Assembly (NCBI RefSeq): GCF_030656875.1
Contig: NZ_CP130943.1
Location: forward strand, 3,286,001 to 3,350,000
Length of the DNA stretch: 64,000 nt
Source of the DNA: Prescottella sp. R16
Lineage (GTDB): Bacteria > Actinomycetota > Actinomycetes > Mycobacteriales > Mycobacteriaceae
Direction: 5' to 3'
In this document: positions 33,237-42,676 of the stretch, piece by piece
Layout: every line of letters begins with the position of its first letter
Position numbering within the stretch: the stretch's first letter is position 1
Notes under the pieces: generated by a model
Databases searched by the model: none
Told to the model about the DNA's origin: nothing
Seen by the model: the letters and a program-made list of their open reading frames with translations, nothing else
Program-made: the position numbers and the translations under genes

Positions 33237-33282
33237 AAATCCGGGGTGAGCCGTTGATTGCCACGCCCGTACGCACTACGTT

Positions 33283-33316
33283 GTTCGTATAGCGTCACAT
33301 CGTCCACATTGCGAAC
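33283..33316. promoter_or_regulatory. Tandem IclR-type operator pair upstream of pcaH
   Basis: Two 15-mers: GTTCGTATAGCGTCA on plus (33283-33297) and GTTCGCAATGTGGAC on minus (33302-33316), again 19 bp apart. They end 52 bp before the pcaH ATG. The first has a weaker right half. With the pair before pcaI, each divergent promoter of the 188-bp gap has its own double site. Confidence 0.6.
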
Positions 33317-33368
33317 AGCCTTACTCGATTCCCCCTCACCTGTTCCCTGTTCCCCCATGAGGTCTCAC

Positions 33369-34091
33369 ATGCTTCATCTACCCCCTCAATACCGGCCGAT
33401 CGGCACCGGCGTGAACGCCCCGCCGAACTTCGCCGACTACAAGACCACCGGGCTGCGCAGCCCGCGTCAGCCGTTGAAACTGCTGCCGCAGCGTCTCGGC
33501 GAACTCACCGGGCCGGTGTTCGGCGAGGACCGGGTCCGCCCCGGCGACGCCGACCTGACGATCGCGAACGGCGGCGAGGCCCAGGGCCAGCGGATCATCG
33601 TGCACGGCCGCGTCCTCGATTCGAACGGCAAGCCCGTCCCGCACACGCTGCTCGAGGTGTGGCAGGCCAACGCCGGCGGCCGCTACCGCCACACCGGCGA
33701 CAACTGGCCCGCACCACTGGACCCGCACTTCGACGGGGTCGGTCGCTGCGTCACCGACGCCGACGGCCACTACACGTTCACCACGATCAAGCCGGGCGCC
33801 TACCCGTGGCGCAACCACGACAACGCGTGGCGGCCGTCGCACATCCACTTCTCGCTGTTCGGCACCGCGTTCACGCAGCGTCTGGTGACGCAGATGTACT
33901 TCCCGGACGATCCGCTGTTCTTCCAGGACCCGATCTACAACGCGGTGCCCGCGGAGGCACGGCACCGGATGGTCAGCGTCTTCGACTACGACGCGACCGT
34001 GGCCGACTGGGCGCTCGGCTTCCGTTTCGACATCGTCCTGCGCGGACGCGACGCCACCCCGTTCGAGGACGACGAGGATCACGATGACTGA
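33369..34091 (+). CDS. pcaH: Protocatechuate 3,4-dioxygenase beta subunit
   Basis: A 240-residue iron-bearing subunit of the intradiol dioxygenase that opens protocatechuate to 3-carboxy-cis,cis-muconate. The Fe(III) ligands expected from the family are visible: Tyr in GGRYRHTG (about 107), Tyr in GAYPWRNHD, and the two His of RPSHIHFS. The ATG at 33369 has GAGG 6 bases upstream; an ATG at 33357 is possible. It overlaps pcaG by eight bases. It is the first gene of pcaH-G-B-DC-R-F. Confidence 0.95.
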   Translation: MLHLPPQYRPIGTGVNAPPNFADYKTTGLRSPRQPLKLLPQRLGELTGPVFGEDRVRPGDADLTIANGGEAQGQRIIVHGRVLDSNGKPVPHTLLEVWQANAGGRYRHTGDNWPAPLDPHFDGVGRCVTDADGHYTFTTIKPGAYPWRNHDNAWRPSHIHFSLFGTAFTQRLVTQMYFPDDPLFFQDPIYNAVPAEARHRMVSVFDYDATVADWALGFRFDIVLRGRDATPFEDDEDHDD

Positions 34092-34728
34092 CGCATCCAC
34101 CGAGAACACCGCCCCCACCTACCCCGTCACGCCGGGCGACTTCACCACCGCCGCGTTCGGGGTCACCCCGTCGCAGACGGTGGGCCCGTACTGGCACATC
34201 GGCCTGCCCTGGGCGGACGGCCCCGACGCCGCACCCGCCGGCGCCGAGGGCCGGATCACGCTGCGCATCACCGTGATCGACGGGAATCGTGTCCCCGTCG
34301 CCGACGCGATGGTCGAGACCTGGCAGGCCGACGCCGCCGGACGGTTCGCGCATGCCGACGATCCGCGCGGCGCAACCGAGCCGGTCCCCGCGGGGTTCCG
34401 GGGCTTCGGCCGGGCCGGTGCCGACGAGACCGGCACCGCCGCAATCCACACCGTCAAGCCCGGTGCGCTACCGGCCGAGGACGGCGGTGTCGAGGCACCG
34501 CACGTGAACGTCGGGATCTTCGCGCGCGGCATGCTCGAGCGTCTGTACACGCGGTTGTACTTCCCCGAGGACACCGCCGCGCACGCCGTCGATCCGGTGC
34601 TGGTGTCGCTGCCGGAGTCGCAGCGCCCCAAGCTGATCGCGACCGAGACCGAAGACGGCTACAGCCTCACGGTCTATGTTCAGGACAGTGATCCCGACGG
34701 TGTCGAGACGCCGTTCTTCGAGCTGTGA
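34084..34728 (+). CDS. pcaG: Protocatechuate 3,4-dioxygenase alpha subunit
   Basis: A 214-residue alpha subunit that has the same fold as PcaH but lacks the iron ligands and completes the active-site pocket. TPSQTVGPYWHIGLPW near residue 23 is the typical start of the alpha chain; VETWQADAAGRFAHADD aligns with the beta-subunit metal region and has Phe at the Tyr ligand position. The start lies inside the last codons of pcaH, so the two are translated together. Confidence 0.95.
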   Translation: MTDASTENTAPTYPVTPGDFTTAAFGVTPSQTVGPYWHIGLPWADGPDAAPAGAEGRITLRITVIDGNRVPVADAMVETWQADAAGRFAHADDPRGATEPVPAGFRGFGRAGADETGTAAIHTVKPGALPAEDGGVEAPHVNVGIFARGMLERLYTRLYFPEDTAAHAVDPVLVSLPESQRPKLIATETEDGYSLTVYVQDSDPDGVETPFFEL

Positions 34729-34741
34729 TCAGGAGCCTGCC

Positions 34742-36082
34742 GTGACGCACACCCGTGGCGACCTGTTCGATCCCGTGTTCGGCGCCGGTAGCGACACTGC
34801 CGTCGCGGCGCAGGTGTCGGACCATGCCTGGGTGGCCGCCCTACTCGAGGTGGAGGCGGCCCTGACCCGGGCGGCCTCCACCGCGGGGCTGGCGACGGCC
34901 GAACAGGCCGCGACGGTGACCGCGGTGGCGGCCCGGCTCGCCGCACCCGGCGGGATCGACGTCGCCGACCTGGGCCGGAAGTCGGCGGCCGGCGGCAATC
35001 CGGTGATCCCGCTCGTGAAGATCCTGCGGGCCGCGTGCGCCGAGCACGGCGTCCCGGCGTCGGCCGTGCACGTCGGCGCCACCAGCCAGGACGTCATGGA
35101 CTCGGCGCTGATGCTGTTGTCGCGCAGGGCCGGGCGTCTGGTTCTCGCGGATCTGCGGGCGGCCGCGAACGCCGCGGCCGAACTCGCCCGGGTGCACCGC
35201 GCCACCCCCATGGTCGCGCGCACTCTCGGGCAACAGGCGCTGCCGACGACGTTCGGGGCGCTGGCCGTGTCGTGGCTGACAGGCCTGGACGACGCGGCCG
35301 AACAGCTCGAGCGGGCCCTGTCGGCGCTGCCCGTCCAGTTCGGTGGCGCGGCAGGCACTCTCGCCGCCGTGCATCCGCACGGCCTTACGGTGGCCGATGC
35401 CCTCGCCGACGAACTGGGCCTGGCCCGGCAGGTCGTGCCGTGGCACACCACCCGCACTCCCGTCGCCGCCCTCGCCGCCGCACTGGGGGTCGCGGCCGGT
35501 GCGATCTCCAAGCCGGCCACCGACGTCACCGCGATGGCCTCGACCGAGTTCGGCGAGGTCGCCGAGGACGCGCCCGGCGGCTCGTCGGCCATGCCGCACA
35601 AGCAGAATCCGGTCGCGGCGATCACCGCGCGGGCCGCGGCCCGGCGGGTGCCGGGCCTGGTGTCGACGGTCCTGTCGTCGATGGACCACGAGTTCGCCCG
35701 TGCCGCCGGCGCCTGGCACGCCGAGTGGGAGACGGTCTGCGACCTGCTGCGGCTCACCGGAGGCGCCGCGCACCGGCTGGCCTCCAGCCTCGGCGGACTC
35801 CGTGTCCGCCCCGACGCGATGGCCCGCAACCTCGACATCACCGGTGGCCTGATCCTCGCCGAACGGGTCACCGGCGCACTCGCCGCACACACCGATGCCG
35901 CCCGTGACATCGTCACCGCCGCAGCGGCTTCCGGAACCCCGCTCGACCAGGCGCCCGAGATCACCGCGCATCTGACGGCCGGTGAACTACGCGACCTGCT
36001 CGACCCCGCGCACTATCTCGGCCACGCCGTCGATCTCGTCGACCGCGCCCTCGCTTCCCGAACCACCGGAGGACACCCATGA
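34742..36082 (+). CDS. pcaB: 3-carboxy-cis,cis-muconate cycloisomerase
   Basis: A 446-residue fumarase/aspartase-superfamily enzyme that lactonises 3-carboxymuconate to 4-carboxymuconolactone. The superfamily signature GSSAMPHKQNP is near residue 282, and GATSQDVMDSALMLL near residue 112 is the substrate-binding region. GTG at 34742 is chosen for AGGAG 7 bases before it; the frame open to 34676 lies in pcaG. It shares a four-base ATGA overlap with the next gene. Confidence 0.94.
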   Translation: MTHTRGDLFDPVFGAGSDTAVAAQVSDHAWVAALLEVEAALTRAASTAGLATAEQAATVTAVAARLAAPGGIDVADLGRKSAAGGNPVIPLVKILRAACAEHGVPASAVHVGATSQDVMDSALMLLSRRAGRLVLADLRAAANAAAELARVHRATPMVARTLGQQALPTTFGALAVSWLTGLDDAAEQLERALSALPVQFGGAAGTLAAVHPHGLTVADALADELGLARQVVPWHTTRTPVAALAAALGVAAGAISKPATDVTAMASTEFGEVAEDAPGGSSAMPHKQNPVAAITARAAARRVPGLVSTVLSSMDHEFARAAGAWHAEWETVCDLLRLTGGAAHRLASSLGGLRVRPDAMARNLDITGGLILAERVTGALAAHTDAARDIVTAAAASGTPLDQAPEITAHLTAGELRDLLDPAHYLGHAVDLVDRALASRTTGGHP

Positions 36083-37254
36083 CCGTGGACCTGAACTTCG
36101 AGACACACGGCGACCCCGCCGCCCCGCCGGTTCTGCTGCTCGGCTCCCTGGGCTCCGACCTGCACATGTGGGACCCGCAGATCCACGCCCTGTCGTCCCG
36201 CGCGCACGTCGTCGCGGTCGACCATCGTGGCCACGGCGGCTCTCCCGCCCCGGCCGGTCCGTACACGATCGCCGACCTCGGCGGCGACGTGCTCGCGCTG
36301 CTCGACAAGCTCGGCCTGAACTCGGTGCACGTCGTGGGCCTGTCGCTCGGCGGCGCCGTCGGGCAGTGGCTGTCCGCGAACCACCCGCAGCGGGTACAGA
36401 CCCTGACCGTGATGTGCACGGCGGCGCAGTTCGCGCCGGCGCAACCGTGGCTCGACCGGGCCGCGGCCGTCCGCGCCGACGGTGTCGCGTCGATCGCCGA
36501 GTCGATCGTCGGCCGCTGGTTCACTCCCGAACTGGCGCAGCGTGATCCGCAGCTCGTCGCCCGGCACGTCGAGATGGTGCGCGGCACCTCCGACGAAGGG
36601 TACGCCGCGTGCTGTGAGGCACTGTCGCAGTGGGACGGCCGCGCCGACCTCGCGCGCATCGTCGCCCCCACGCTGGTGATCGCCGCCGAGCAGGACGGCC
36701 CGACCCCGCCGTCGACCCTGCAGGTGATCGCCGACGGCATCGCCGGCGCGCAGCTGCACGTGTTGTCCCCCGGCGCGCATCTGGCCAACGTCGAGCAGGC
36801 CGGTGCGGTCACCCGGCTGATCGAACGCCACATCGCCGCGGCGACACCGGTGGGTGTGTCCCGCCGCGCCGTGCACGACGCCGGTATGGCGGTGCGCCGC
36901 TCGGTGCTCGGCGACGCCCACGTCGATCGGGCGATCGCCGGCAGCACCGCGTTCACCGAGCCGTTCCAGGACTTCATCACCCGCACCGCGTGGGGCGACA
37001 TCTGGGCCCGCGACGGCCTCGACCACCCCACCCGGCGTCTGCTCACGATGGCGATCCTCACCGCGGTCGGCAACGAACACGAACTCGACATGCACATCCG
37101 GGCCGCGCTGCGGGCCGGTATGGACCCCGAGCTGCTCGTGGAAGTATTCCTTCACACCGCGGTGTACGCGGGTGTGCCGAACAGCAACCGGGCGTTCGCG
37201 CTCGGCAAGCAGGCCCTCGCCGACCTGGCGGGCGCCATCGAGGGGAGTACGTGA
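36079..37254 (+). CDS. pcaL: Fused enol-lactone hydrolase/carboxymuconolactone decarboxylase (PcaL, PcaDC)
   Basis: A 391-residue fusion of two pathway steps, as known from Rhodococcus opacus and streptomycetes. Residues 1-255 are an alpha/beta hydrolase with nucleophile Ser89 in GLSLGG and catalytic His in PGAHLANVEQ (3-oxoadipate enol-lactonase, PcaD). Residues 265-391 are the carboxymuconolactone decarboxylase domain (PcaC), with RRSVLGDAHVDRA and LLVEVFLHTAVYAGVP. Decarboxylation precedes hydrolysis in the pathway although the domain order is reversed. It is coupled on both sides by four-base overlaps. Confidence 0.95.
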   Translation: MTVDLNFETHGDPAAPPVLLLGSLGSDLHMWDPQIHALSSRAHVVAVDHRGHGGSPAPAGPYTIADLGGDVLALLDKLGLNSVHVVGLSLGGAVGQWLSANHPQRVQTLTVMCTAAQFAPAQPWLDRAAAVRADGVASIAESIVGRWFTPELAQRDPQLVARHVEMVRGTSDEGYAACCEALSQWDGRADLARIVAPTLVIAAEQDGPTPPSTLQVIADGIAGAQLHVLSPGAHLANVEQAGAVTRLIERHIAAATPVGVSRRAVHDAGMAVRRSVLGDAHVDRAIAGSTAFTEPFQDFITRTAWGDIWARDGLDHPTRRLLTMAILTAVGNEHELDMHIRAALRAGMDPELLVEVFLHTAVYAGVPNSNRAFALGKQALADLAGAIEGST

Positions 37255-38087
37255 CAGTGACGAATTCGAGCGGGATCGAGCCGACCGGGGTATCGACCGA
37301 CTACGTGCAATCGCTCGCACGAGGTCTGTCGGTGATCAAGGCGTTCGACGCCGAGAACCCGCGGCGCACGCTCAGCGACGTGGCCCGCGCGACCGAGCTC
37401 ACCCGCGCGACGGCCCGTCGATTCCTGCTCACCCTCGTCGAACTCGGCTACGTCCGCACCGACGGCTCGGTGTTCTGGCTGACGCCGCGGGTCCTCGAAC
37501 TCGGGTACAGCTACCTGTCGAGCCTGTCGCTGCCCGACATCGCCCGCCCGCACCTCGAGGCGCTGTCGGAGCGGGTCCACGAGTCGACGTCGGTCTCGAT
37601 CCTCGACGACGGCGACGTCGTGTACGTCGCCCGCGTGCCGGTTCGGCGGATCATGACCGTCTCCATCACCATCGGGACCCGGTTCCCCGCGTTCGCGACG
37701 TCGATGGGCCGGGTGCTGCTCGCCGGGCTCGGCCCCGCCGACCTCGACGCCTACCTCGGGCGCGTCGACCTGACCCCGCTCACCGGCCGCACCATAGCGA
37801 CTCCCGACGCGTTGCGCGCCGAACTCGACAAGATCCGGGCCGACGGCTACTGCGTCGTCGACCAGGAACTCGAGGAGGGGCTGCGTTCGCTCGCCGCACC
37901 CATCCGCGACCGGTCGGGCACTGTCGTTGCGGCCGTGAACATCTCGACGCAGGCGGCGCGGTACGAGATGGAGGCGGTGCACGACATACTCGTCCCGGCC
38001 GCCGTCGCGACCGCCGAGGCCATCTCGGCCGATCTCGCCCGCACCCAGTCTCAATCGTCTCCGCATCAAGGAAGTAGCCATGCCTGA
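37251..38087 (+). CDS. pcaR: IclR-family regulator PcaR
   Basis: A 278-residue IclR regulator, the likely controller of the pca genes by 3-oxoadipate or protocatechuate. The N-terminal winged helix-turn-helix includes RRTLSDVARATELTRATARRF (about residues 37-57), and the C-terminal effector domain shows TSVSILDDGDVVYVARV and the IclR signature around GYCVVDQELEEGLRSLAAPIRD. GTG at 37251 overlaps the pcaL stop by four bases; a GTG two codons on is possible. The gene sits inside the operon it probably regulates, and its end overlaps pcaF by eight bases. Confidence 0.92.
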   Translation: MTVTNSSGIEPTGVSTDYVQSLARGLSVIKAFDAENPRRTLSDVARATELTRATARRFLLTLVELGYVRTDGSVFWLTPRVLELGYSYLSSLSLPDIARPHLEALSERVHESTSVSILDDGDVVYVARVPVRRIMTVSITIGTRFPAFATSMGRVLLAGLGPADLDAYLGRVDLTPLTGRTIATPDALRAELDKIRADGYCVVDQELEEGLRSLAAPIRDRSGTVVAAVNISTQAARYEMEAVHDILVPAAVATAEAISADLARTQSQSSPHQGSSHA

Positions 38088-39291
38088 CGCAGTCATCTGC
38101 GAACCGCTCCGCACCCCCGTCGGCCGTTTCGGCGGGGTCTTCCGGGACATCGCCCCCGAGGACCTCGCGGCCACCGTCATCACCGAACTCGTCACCCGCA
38201 CCGGCATTTCCGGTACCGACATCGACGACGTGATCCTCGGCCAGGCCTCCCCCGGCGGTGAGGCCCCCGCGATCGGCCGCATCGCGGCACTGAACGCCGG
38301 ACTCGGAGTGGACGTTCCGGGTCTTCAGGTCGACCGCCGCTGCGGCTCGGGTCTGCAGGCGATCGTCCAGGCCGTGATGCAGGTCCAGTCCGGCGGCAGC
38401 GACCTCGTCCTCGCCGGCGGTGTCGAGTCCATGAGCCAGGCCGAGTTCTACGCCACCGGCATGCGGTACGGCGTCCGCGGCGAATCAGTCGCCCTCAGCG
38501 ACCGTCTGGCCCGCGCCCGGGTGACCGCCGGTGGCCGCAACTATCCGGTGCCCGGCGGCATGATCGAGACCGCCGAGAACCTGCGCGCCGAGTTCGCGAT
38601 CAGCCGCGCGGACCAGGACGCGCTGGCCGTACAGTCCCACCGGCGCGCCGTCGCGGCGCAGCAGGGTGGGGTGTTCGCGCAGGAGATCGTCCCGGTGACC
38701 GTCCCGCAGCGCAAGGGTGACCCGCTCGTCGTCGACACCGACGAGCATCCCCGCGCCGACACCAGCGTCGAATCGCTCGCGAAGCTGCGCCCGATCCGCG
38801 GCAAGATCGACCCCGATTCGACCGTCACCGCCGGCAACGCCAGCGGCCAGAACGACGGCGCCGCGATCGCGATCGTCACCACGCCGGAGAAGGCGAAGGC
38901 CCTCGGCCTGCGTCCACTGGCCCGGCTCGCCAGCTGGGCCGTCGCCGGTGTGCCGCCGCGGACGATGGGTATCGGCCCGGTCCCGTCGACCGAGAAGGCC
39001 CTGAGCCGACTGGGGCTGGGACTGGCCGACATGGGCGTCATCGAACTCAACGAGGCCTTCGCGGCGCAGGCCCTCGCCGTGACCCGCACGTGGGGCCTCG
39101 AGCCCGACGATCCGCGGCTGAACCCGAACGGCTCGGGCATCTCGCTGGGTCACCCGGTCGGCGCGACCGGTGCCCGTATCCTCGCCACGCTGCTGCGCGA
39201 GATGGACCGTCGCGAGGCCCGCTACGGCCTCGAGACCATGTGCATCGGCGGCGGCCAGGGCCTGGCCGCGGTGTTCGAGCGCATCGCCTGA
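38080..39291 (+). CDS. pcaF: Beta-ketoadipyl-CoA thiolase
   Basis: A 403-residue thiolase that splits 3-oxoadipyl-CoA to succinyl-CoA and acetyl-CoA, the last pathway step. The nucleophile is Cys88 in DRRCGSGLQAI, and the acid/base residues are in NEAFAAQALA, GHPVGATGARI and CIGGGQG near the C-terminus. ATG at 38080 has AAGGAAG upstream and lies within the 3' end of pcaR. A strong hairpin follows about 12 bp past the stop. Confidence 0.95.
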   Translation: MPDAVICEPLRTPVGRFGGVFRDIAPEDLAATVITELVTRTGISGTDIDDVILGQASPGGEAPAIGRIAALNAGLGVDVPGLQVDRRCGSGLQAIVQAVMQVQSGGSDLVLAGGVESMSQAEFYATGMRYGVRGESVALSDRLARARVTAGGRNYPVPGGMIETAENLRAEFAISRADQDALAVQSHRRAVAAQQGGVFAQEIVPVTVPQRKGDPLVVDTDEHPRADTSVESLAKLRPIRGKIDPDSTVTAGNASGQNDGAAIAIVTTPEKAKALGLRPLARLASWAVAGVPPRTMGIGPVPSTEKALSRLGLGLADMGVIELNEAFAAQALAVTRTWGLEPDDPRLNPNGSGISLGHPVGATGARILATLLREMDRREARYGLETMCIGGGQGLAAVFERIA

Positions 39292-39303
39292 CACCGATAC
39301 GAC

Positions 39304-39347
39304 GAGAAGGTCGGCCTCGCGGATCATTCTGCGGGGCCGACCTTTTC
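39304..39347. terminator. Bidirectional terminator between pcaF and the SDR gene
   Basis: Arms 39304-39320 and 39331-39347 pair over 17 bases with two mismatches, around a 10-base loop, and the plus side ends in TTTTCG. It lies between two convergent stops. Confidence 0.8.
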
Positions 39348-39365
39348 GTAGACATAGGTGAAGCG

Positions 39366-40280
39366 TCAGTGGGCGGCGGCAGCCTTGACGGTCTCGTACA
39401 TCTCGGCGAGCGCGCGGGCGCAGTCACCCTTGCCGTAGCCGAGCAGAGCGGTCTCCTCCGGATCGGTCTCGTATGCGATGACGTTGCCGCGGCCCTGGAC
39501 GATGAAGCTGTCCGGCAGCAGCGGATGCTCCTCGTCACGTTCCTCGATGGTGCGGTCGCCACCGGCGGCGTCGACGAGCAGCTGGAAGTACTCGGTGAAC
39601 GTGAGGTTCTGGTCGCCGATCAGGTACGCCTTGGACTCGCCGTGCTGCAGCGCACCCCAGATCGCCTCGGCGAGCGACTGCGCCGACATGTAGTTCGTGC
39701 CGCCGGCCGGGGCGAAGTCCGGGATCTGCGGCTCGTTGCCCGCGGCCCACGAGAACAGTCGGCGGTACCGCTTGGCGGACACCCCGCTGATGGCGCCCAG
39801 GATCGACGGCGGGTTCAGCGTCACGACGGTGAAGTTCTCGTCCGCGAGCGCGCGGGCACCCTCGTCGGCCGCCTTGCGCGCCGCGACGTACGGCATCGTC
39901 TCCGCGTACTCCGGCCGCAGGTGGTGGTAGTAGCTGCCGACCTGGACGAACCGGGACACCCCGGCCTCCTTGGCCAGCGCGGCGAACCGCGGCACGCCGC
40001 CGGACTGCGTCTTCTCCCAGAATTCCGCCTCGTCGACGTCACGGCCCATGTGCCGGATGTCCTGGCCCGCGGCGAACACGACGGCATCGAACGGGGCCAA
40101 CTGGTCGGCCGTGAAGGTCTGCTCCGTGTAGTCGCCGAGCAGCACCGGGAAATCGTGCACCGGCGAATCGTCGGCCAGCGGGTTACGCGCAGCGACGGTG
40201 ACGTCGTTGCCCTGCTCGCGTAGGTGAAGTGCCGTGTGGGCGCCGATCATGCCGGTGCCGCCGACAATCAGGATCTTCAT
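39366..40280 (-). CDS. NAD(P)-binding SDR/NmrA-like protein, function unknown
   Basis: A 304-residue atypical short-chain dehydrogenase of the epimerase/NmrA type. The Rossmann motif is ILIVGGTGMIGAHTAL (3-18). GSYYHHLRPEYAETMPYVAARKAADE (near 116-141) contains Tyr and Lys residues at roughly the SDR catalytic site, but the Tyr-Lys spacing is one longer than YxxxK. The C-terminal half has AYLIGDQNLTFTEYFQLL, seen in NAD-dependent epimerases. ATG at 40280 has GGAGAGG before it. It lies between pcaF and pobA, convergent with the former, so a link to aromatic catabolism is possible but unproven. Confidence 0.75.
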   Translation of the reverse strand: MKILIVGGTGMIGAHTALHLREQGNDVTVAARNPLADDSPVHDFPVLLGDYTEQTFTADQLAPFDAVVFAAGQDIRHMGRDVDEAEFWEKTQSGGVPRFAALAKEAGVSRFVQVGSYYHHLRPEYAETMPYVAARKAADEGARALADENFTVVTLNPPSILGAISGVSAKRYRRLFSWAAGNEPQIPDFAPAGGTNYMSAQSLAEAIWGALQHGESKAYLIGDQNLTFTEYFQLLVDAAGGDRTIEERDEEHPLLPDSFIVQGRGNVIAYETDPEETALLGYGKGDCARALAEMYETVKAAAAH

Positions 40281-40426
40281 GGAAGGCCTCTCCTGTAGGT
40301 GATGCGAACAACTCCCCCGAACCTACGGACGACTCGCCCACACCCCTCCCCCTCTTCTCACCGACCGAGAAATTCGACCACACCTCTTTTCGTCACACGA
40401 CGGAATCGGGGGTACCTACGGACATG

Positions 40427-40465
40427 CCGAATCGGCCGACCCCGATCAGAGGTCGGCCGATTCGG
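40427..40465 (-). terminator. 15-bp hairpin downstream of pobA
   Basis: Arms 40427-40441 and 40451-40465 are perfectly complementary, with a 9-base loop, 12 bases past the pobA stop. The rest of the 196-bp gap 40281-40476 shows no gene and must hold the promoter of the SDR gene. Confidence 0.78.
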
Positions 40466-40476
40466 TACGGCGCGGG

Positions 40477-41750
<1,274 letters not shown>

Positions 41751-41781
41751 GCAATTCTTCGTCGATCCGGGGAGATCTCGG

Positions 41782-42528
41782 TCACGCCAGCCCGCGCGAG
41801 ATACCGCGCGCCGCGGCCCGCAGCGCCGGGATCAGCGGCGCCGGATCGACCTCGGCGCCGACGACGACCGAGATCGACGCGACCACCTCCCCGGCCTGCC
41901 CCCGCAACGGCGCGGCGACCGCGAGCGTCCCGACGTTGAGATGCTCGCGGCACACGACGAACCCGCTGCGCCGAATCTCGTCGAGCACCTGACGGAGCCG
42001 ATGCTCGGAGGTGATCGTGTTCGGCGTGAATCGTTCGAGCCCACCGGCGAGCACGTCCCCGAGGAGTTCCGGCCCGCCGTGCGCGAGTAGGACCAGCCCG
42101 CCACTGGACGCGTGCAGCGGCAGCCGCCCGCCCGCCCGACCGACCACGGGGACCGCCCCACGTGCGGAAAGCCGCTCGATGTAGAGGGCCTCGAGACCTT
42201 CACGGACGATCAGCTGGACGTTCTCGCGCGTAGCCTCGTAGAGGTCCTCGAGATACGGCATCGCCACCTGCCGGAGCCCGTGCGCCCCGGGTGCGAGCGC
42301 GCCGATCTCCCACAGTCGGACACCGATCTCGTAGCTCCCGTCGGCTGCACGTTCGAGCGCACCGTTGTCCGCCAGCTGGATGCACAGCCGGTGCACGGTC
42401 GGCAGCGGCAGTCCTGTGCGGCGGCTCAGTTCGGACTGCGTCAGGCGCGGACGCTCGACGGTGAAGGAGTTCAACACCAGGAACGCCCGACCGAGCATGC
42501 TGCGGTCGATTCCGCGTTCGTCGATCAC
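41782..42528 (-). CDS. pobR: IclR-family regulator, probable PobR
   Basis: A 248-residue IclR regulator immediately upstream of pobA and divergent from the permease gene. The helix-turn-helix covers about 26-53 (RLTQSELSRRTGLPLPTVHRL). The effector domain has NVQLIVREGLEALYIERLSARGAVP and the IclR signature ending in GFVVCREHLNVGTLAVAAPLRG. GTG at 42528 gives a normal-length protein; an ATG at 42495 is possible. Context suggests response to 4-hydroxybenzoate; this is inference. Confidence 0.82.
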   Translation of the reverse strand: MIDERGIDRSMLGRAFLVLNSFTVERPRLTQSELSRRTGLPLPTVHRLCIQLADNGALERAADGSYEIGVRLWEIGALAPGAHGLRQVAMPYLEDLYEATRENVQLIVREGLEALYIERLSARGAVPVVGRAGGRLPLHASSGGLVLLAHGGPELLGDVLAGGLERFTPNTITSEHRLRQVLDEIRRSGFVVCREHLNVGTLAVAAPLRGQAGEVVASISVVVGAEVDPAPLIPALRAAARGISRGLA

Positions 42529-42621
42529 CCGCCCAGTGTGGCCGGACCACGACCCCGACGGGGAGCCAACCCCCGGGTTTGCGGCTTGACATTCACGTGT
42601 GACCCACCAAACAATGGCCGA

Positions 42622-42655
42622 GTTCTTAAATTGAACGGTGGTTCGTATTGCGAAC
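42622..42655. promoter_or_regulatory. Tandem GTTC-N7-GAAC operator pair upstream of the permease
   Basis: GTTCTTAAATTGAAC (42622-42636) and GTTCGTATTGCGAAC (42641-42655), both perfect in the GTTC/GAAC halves, 19 bp start to start. They end 21 bp before the permease ATG and lie in the divergent gap with the IclR gene. They match the pairs before pcaI and pcaH in spacing and core. Confidence 0.65.
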
Positions 42656-42676
42656 ACCTTGGCTTCTGGAGATCGA

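Noticed and set aside
42638..42676. Upstream GTG as the permease start
   Set aside because: It would overlap the operator pair and has no ribosome-binding site, whereas the ATG at 42677 has GGAG at 5 bases.
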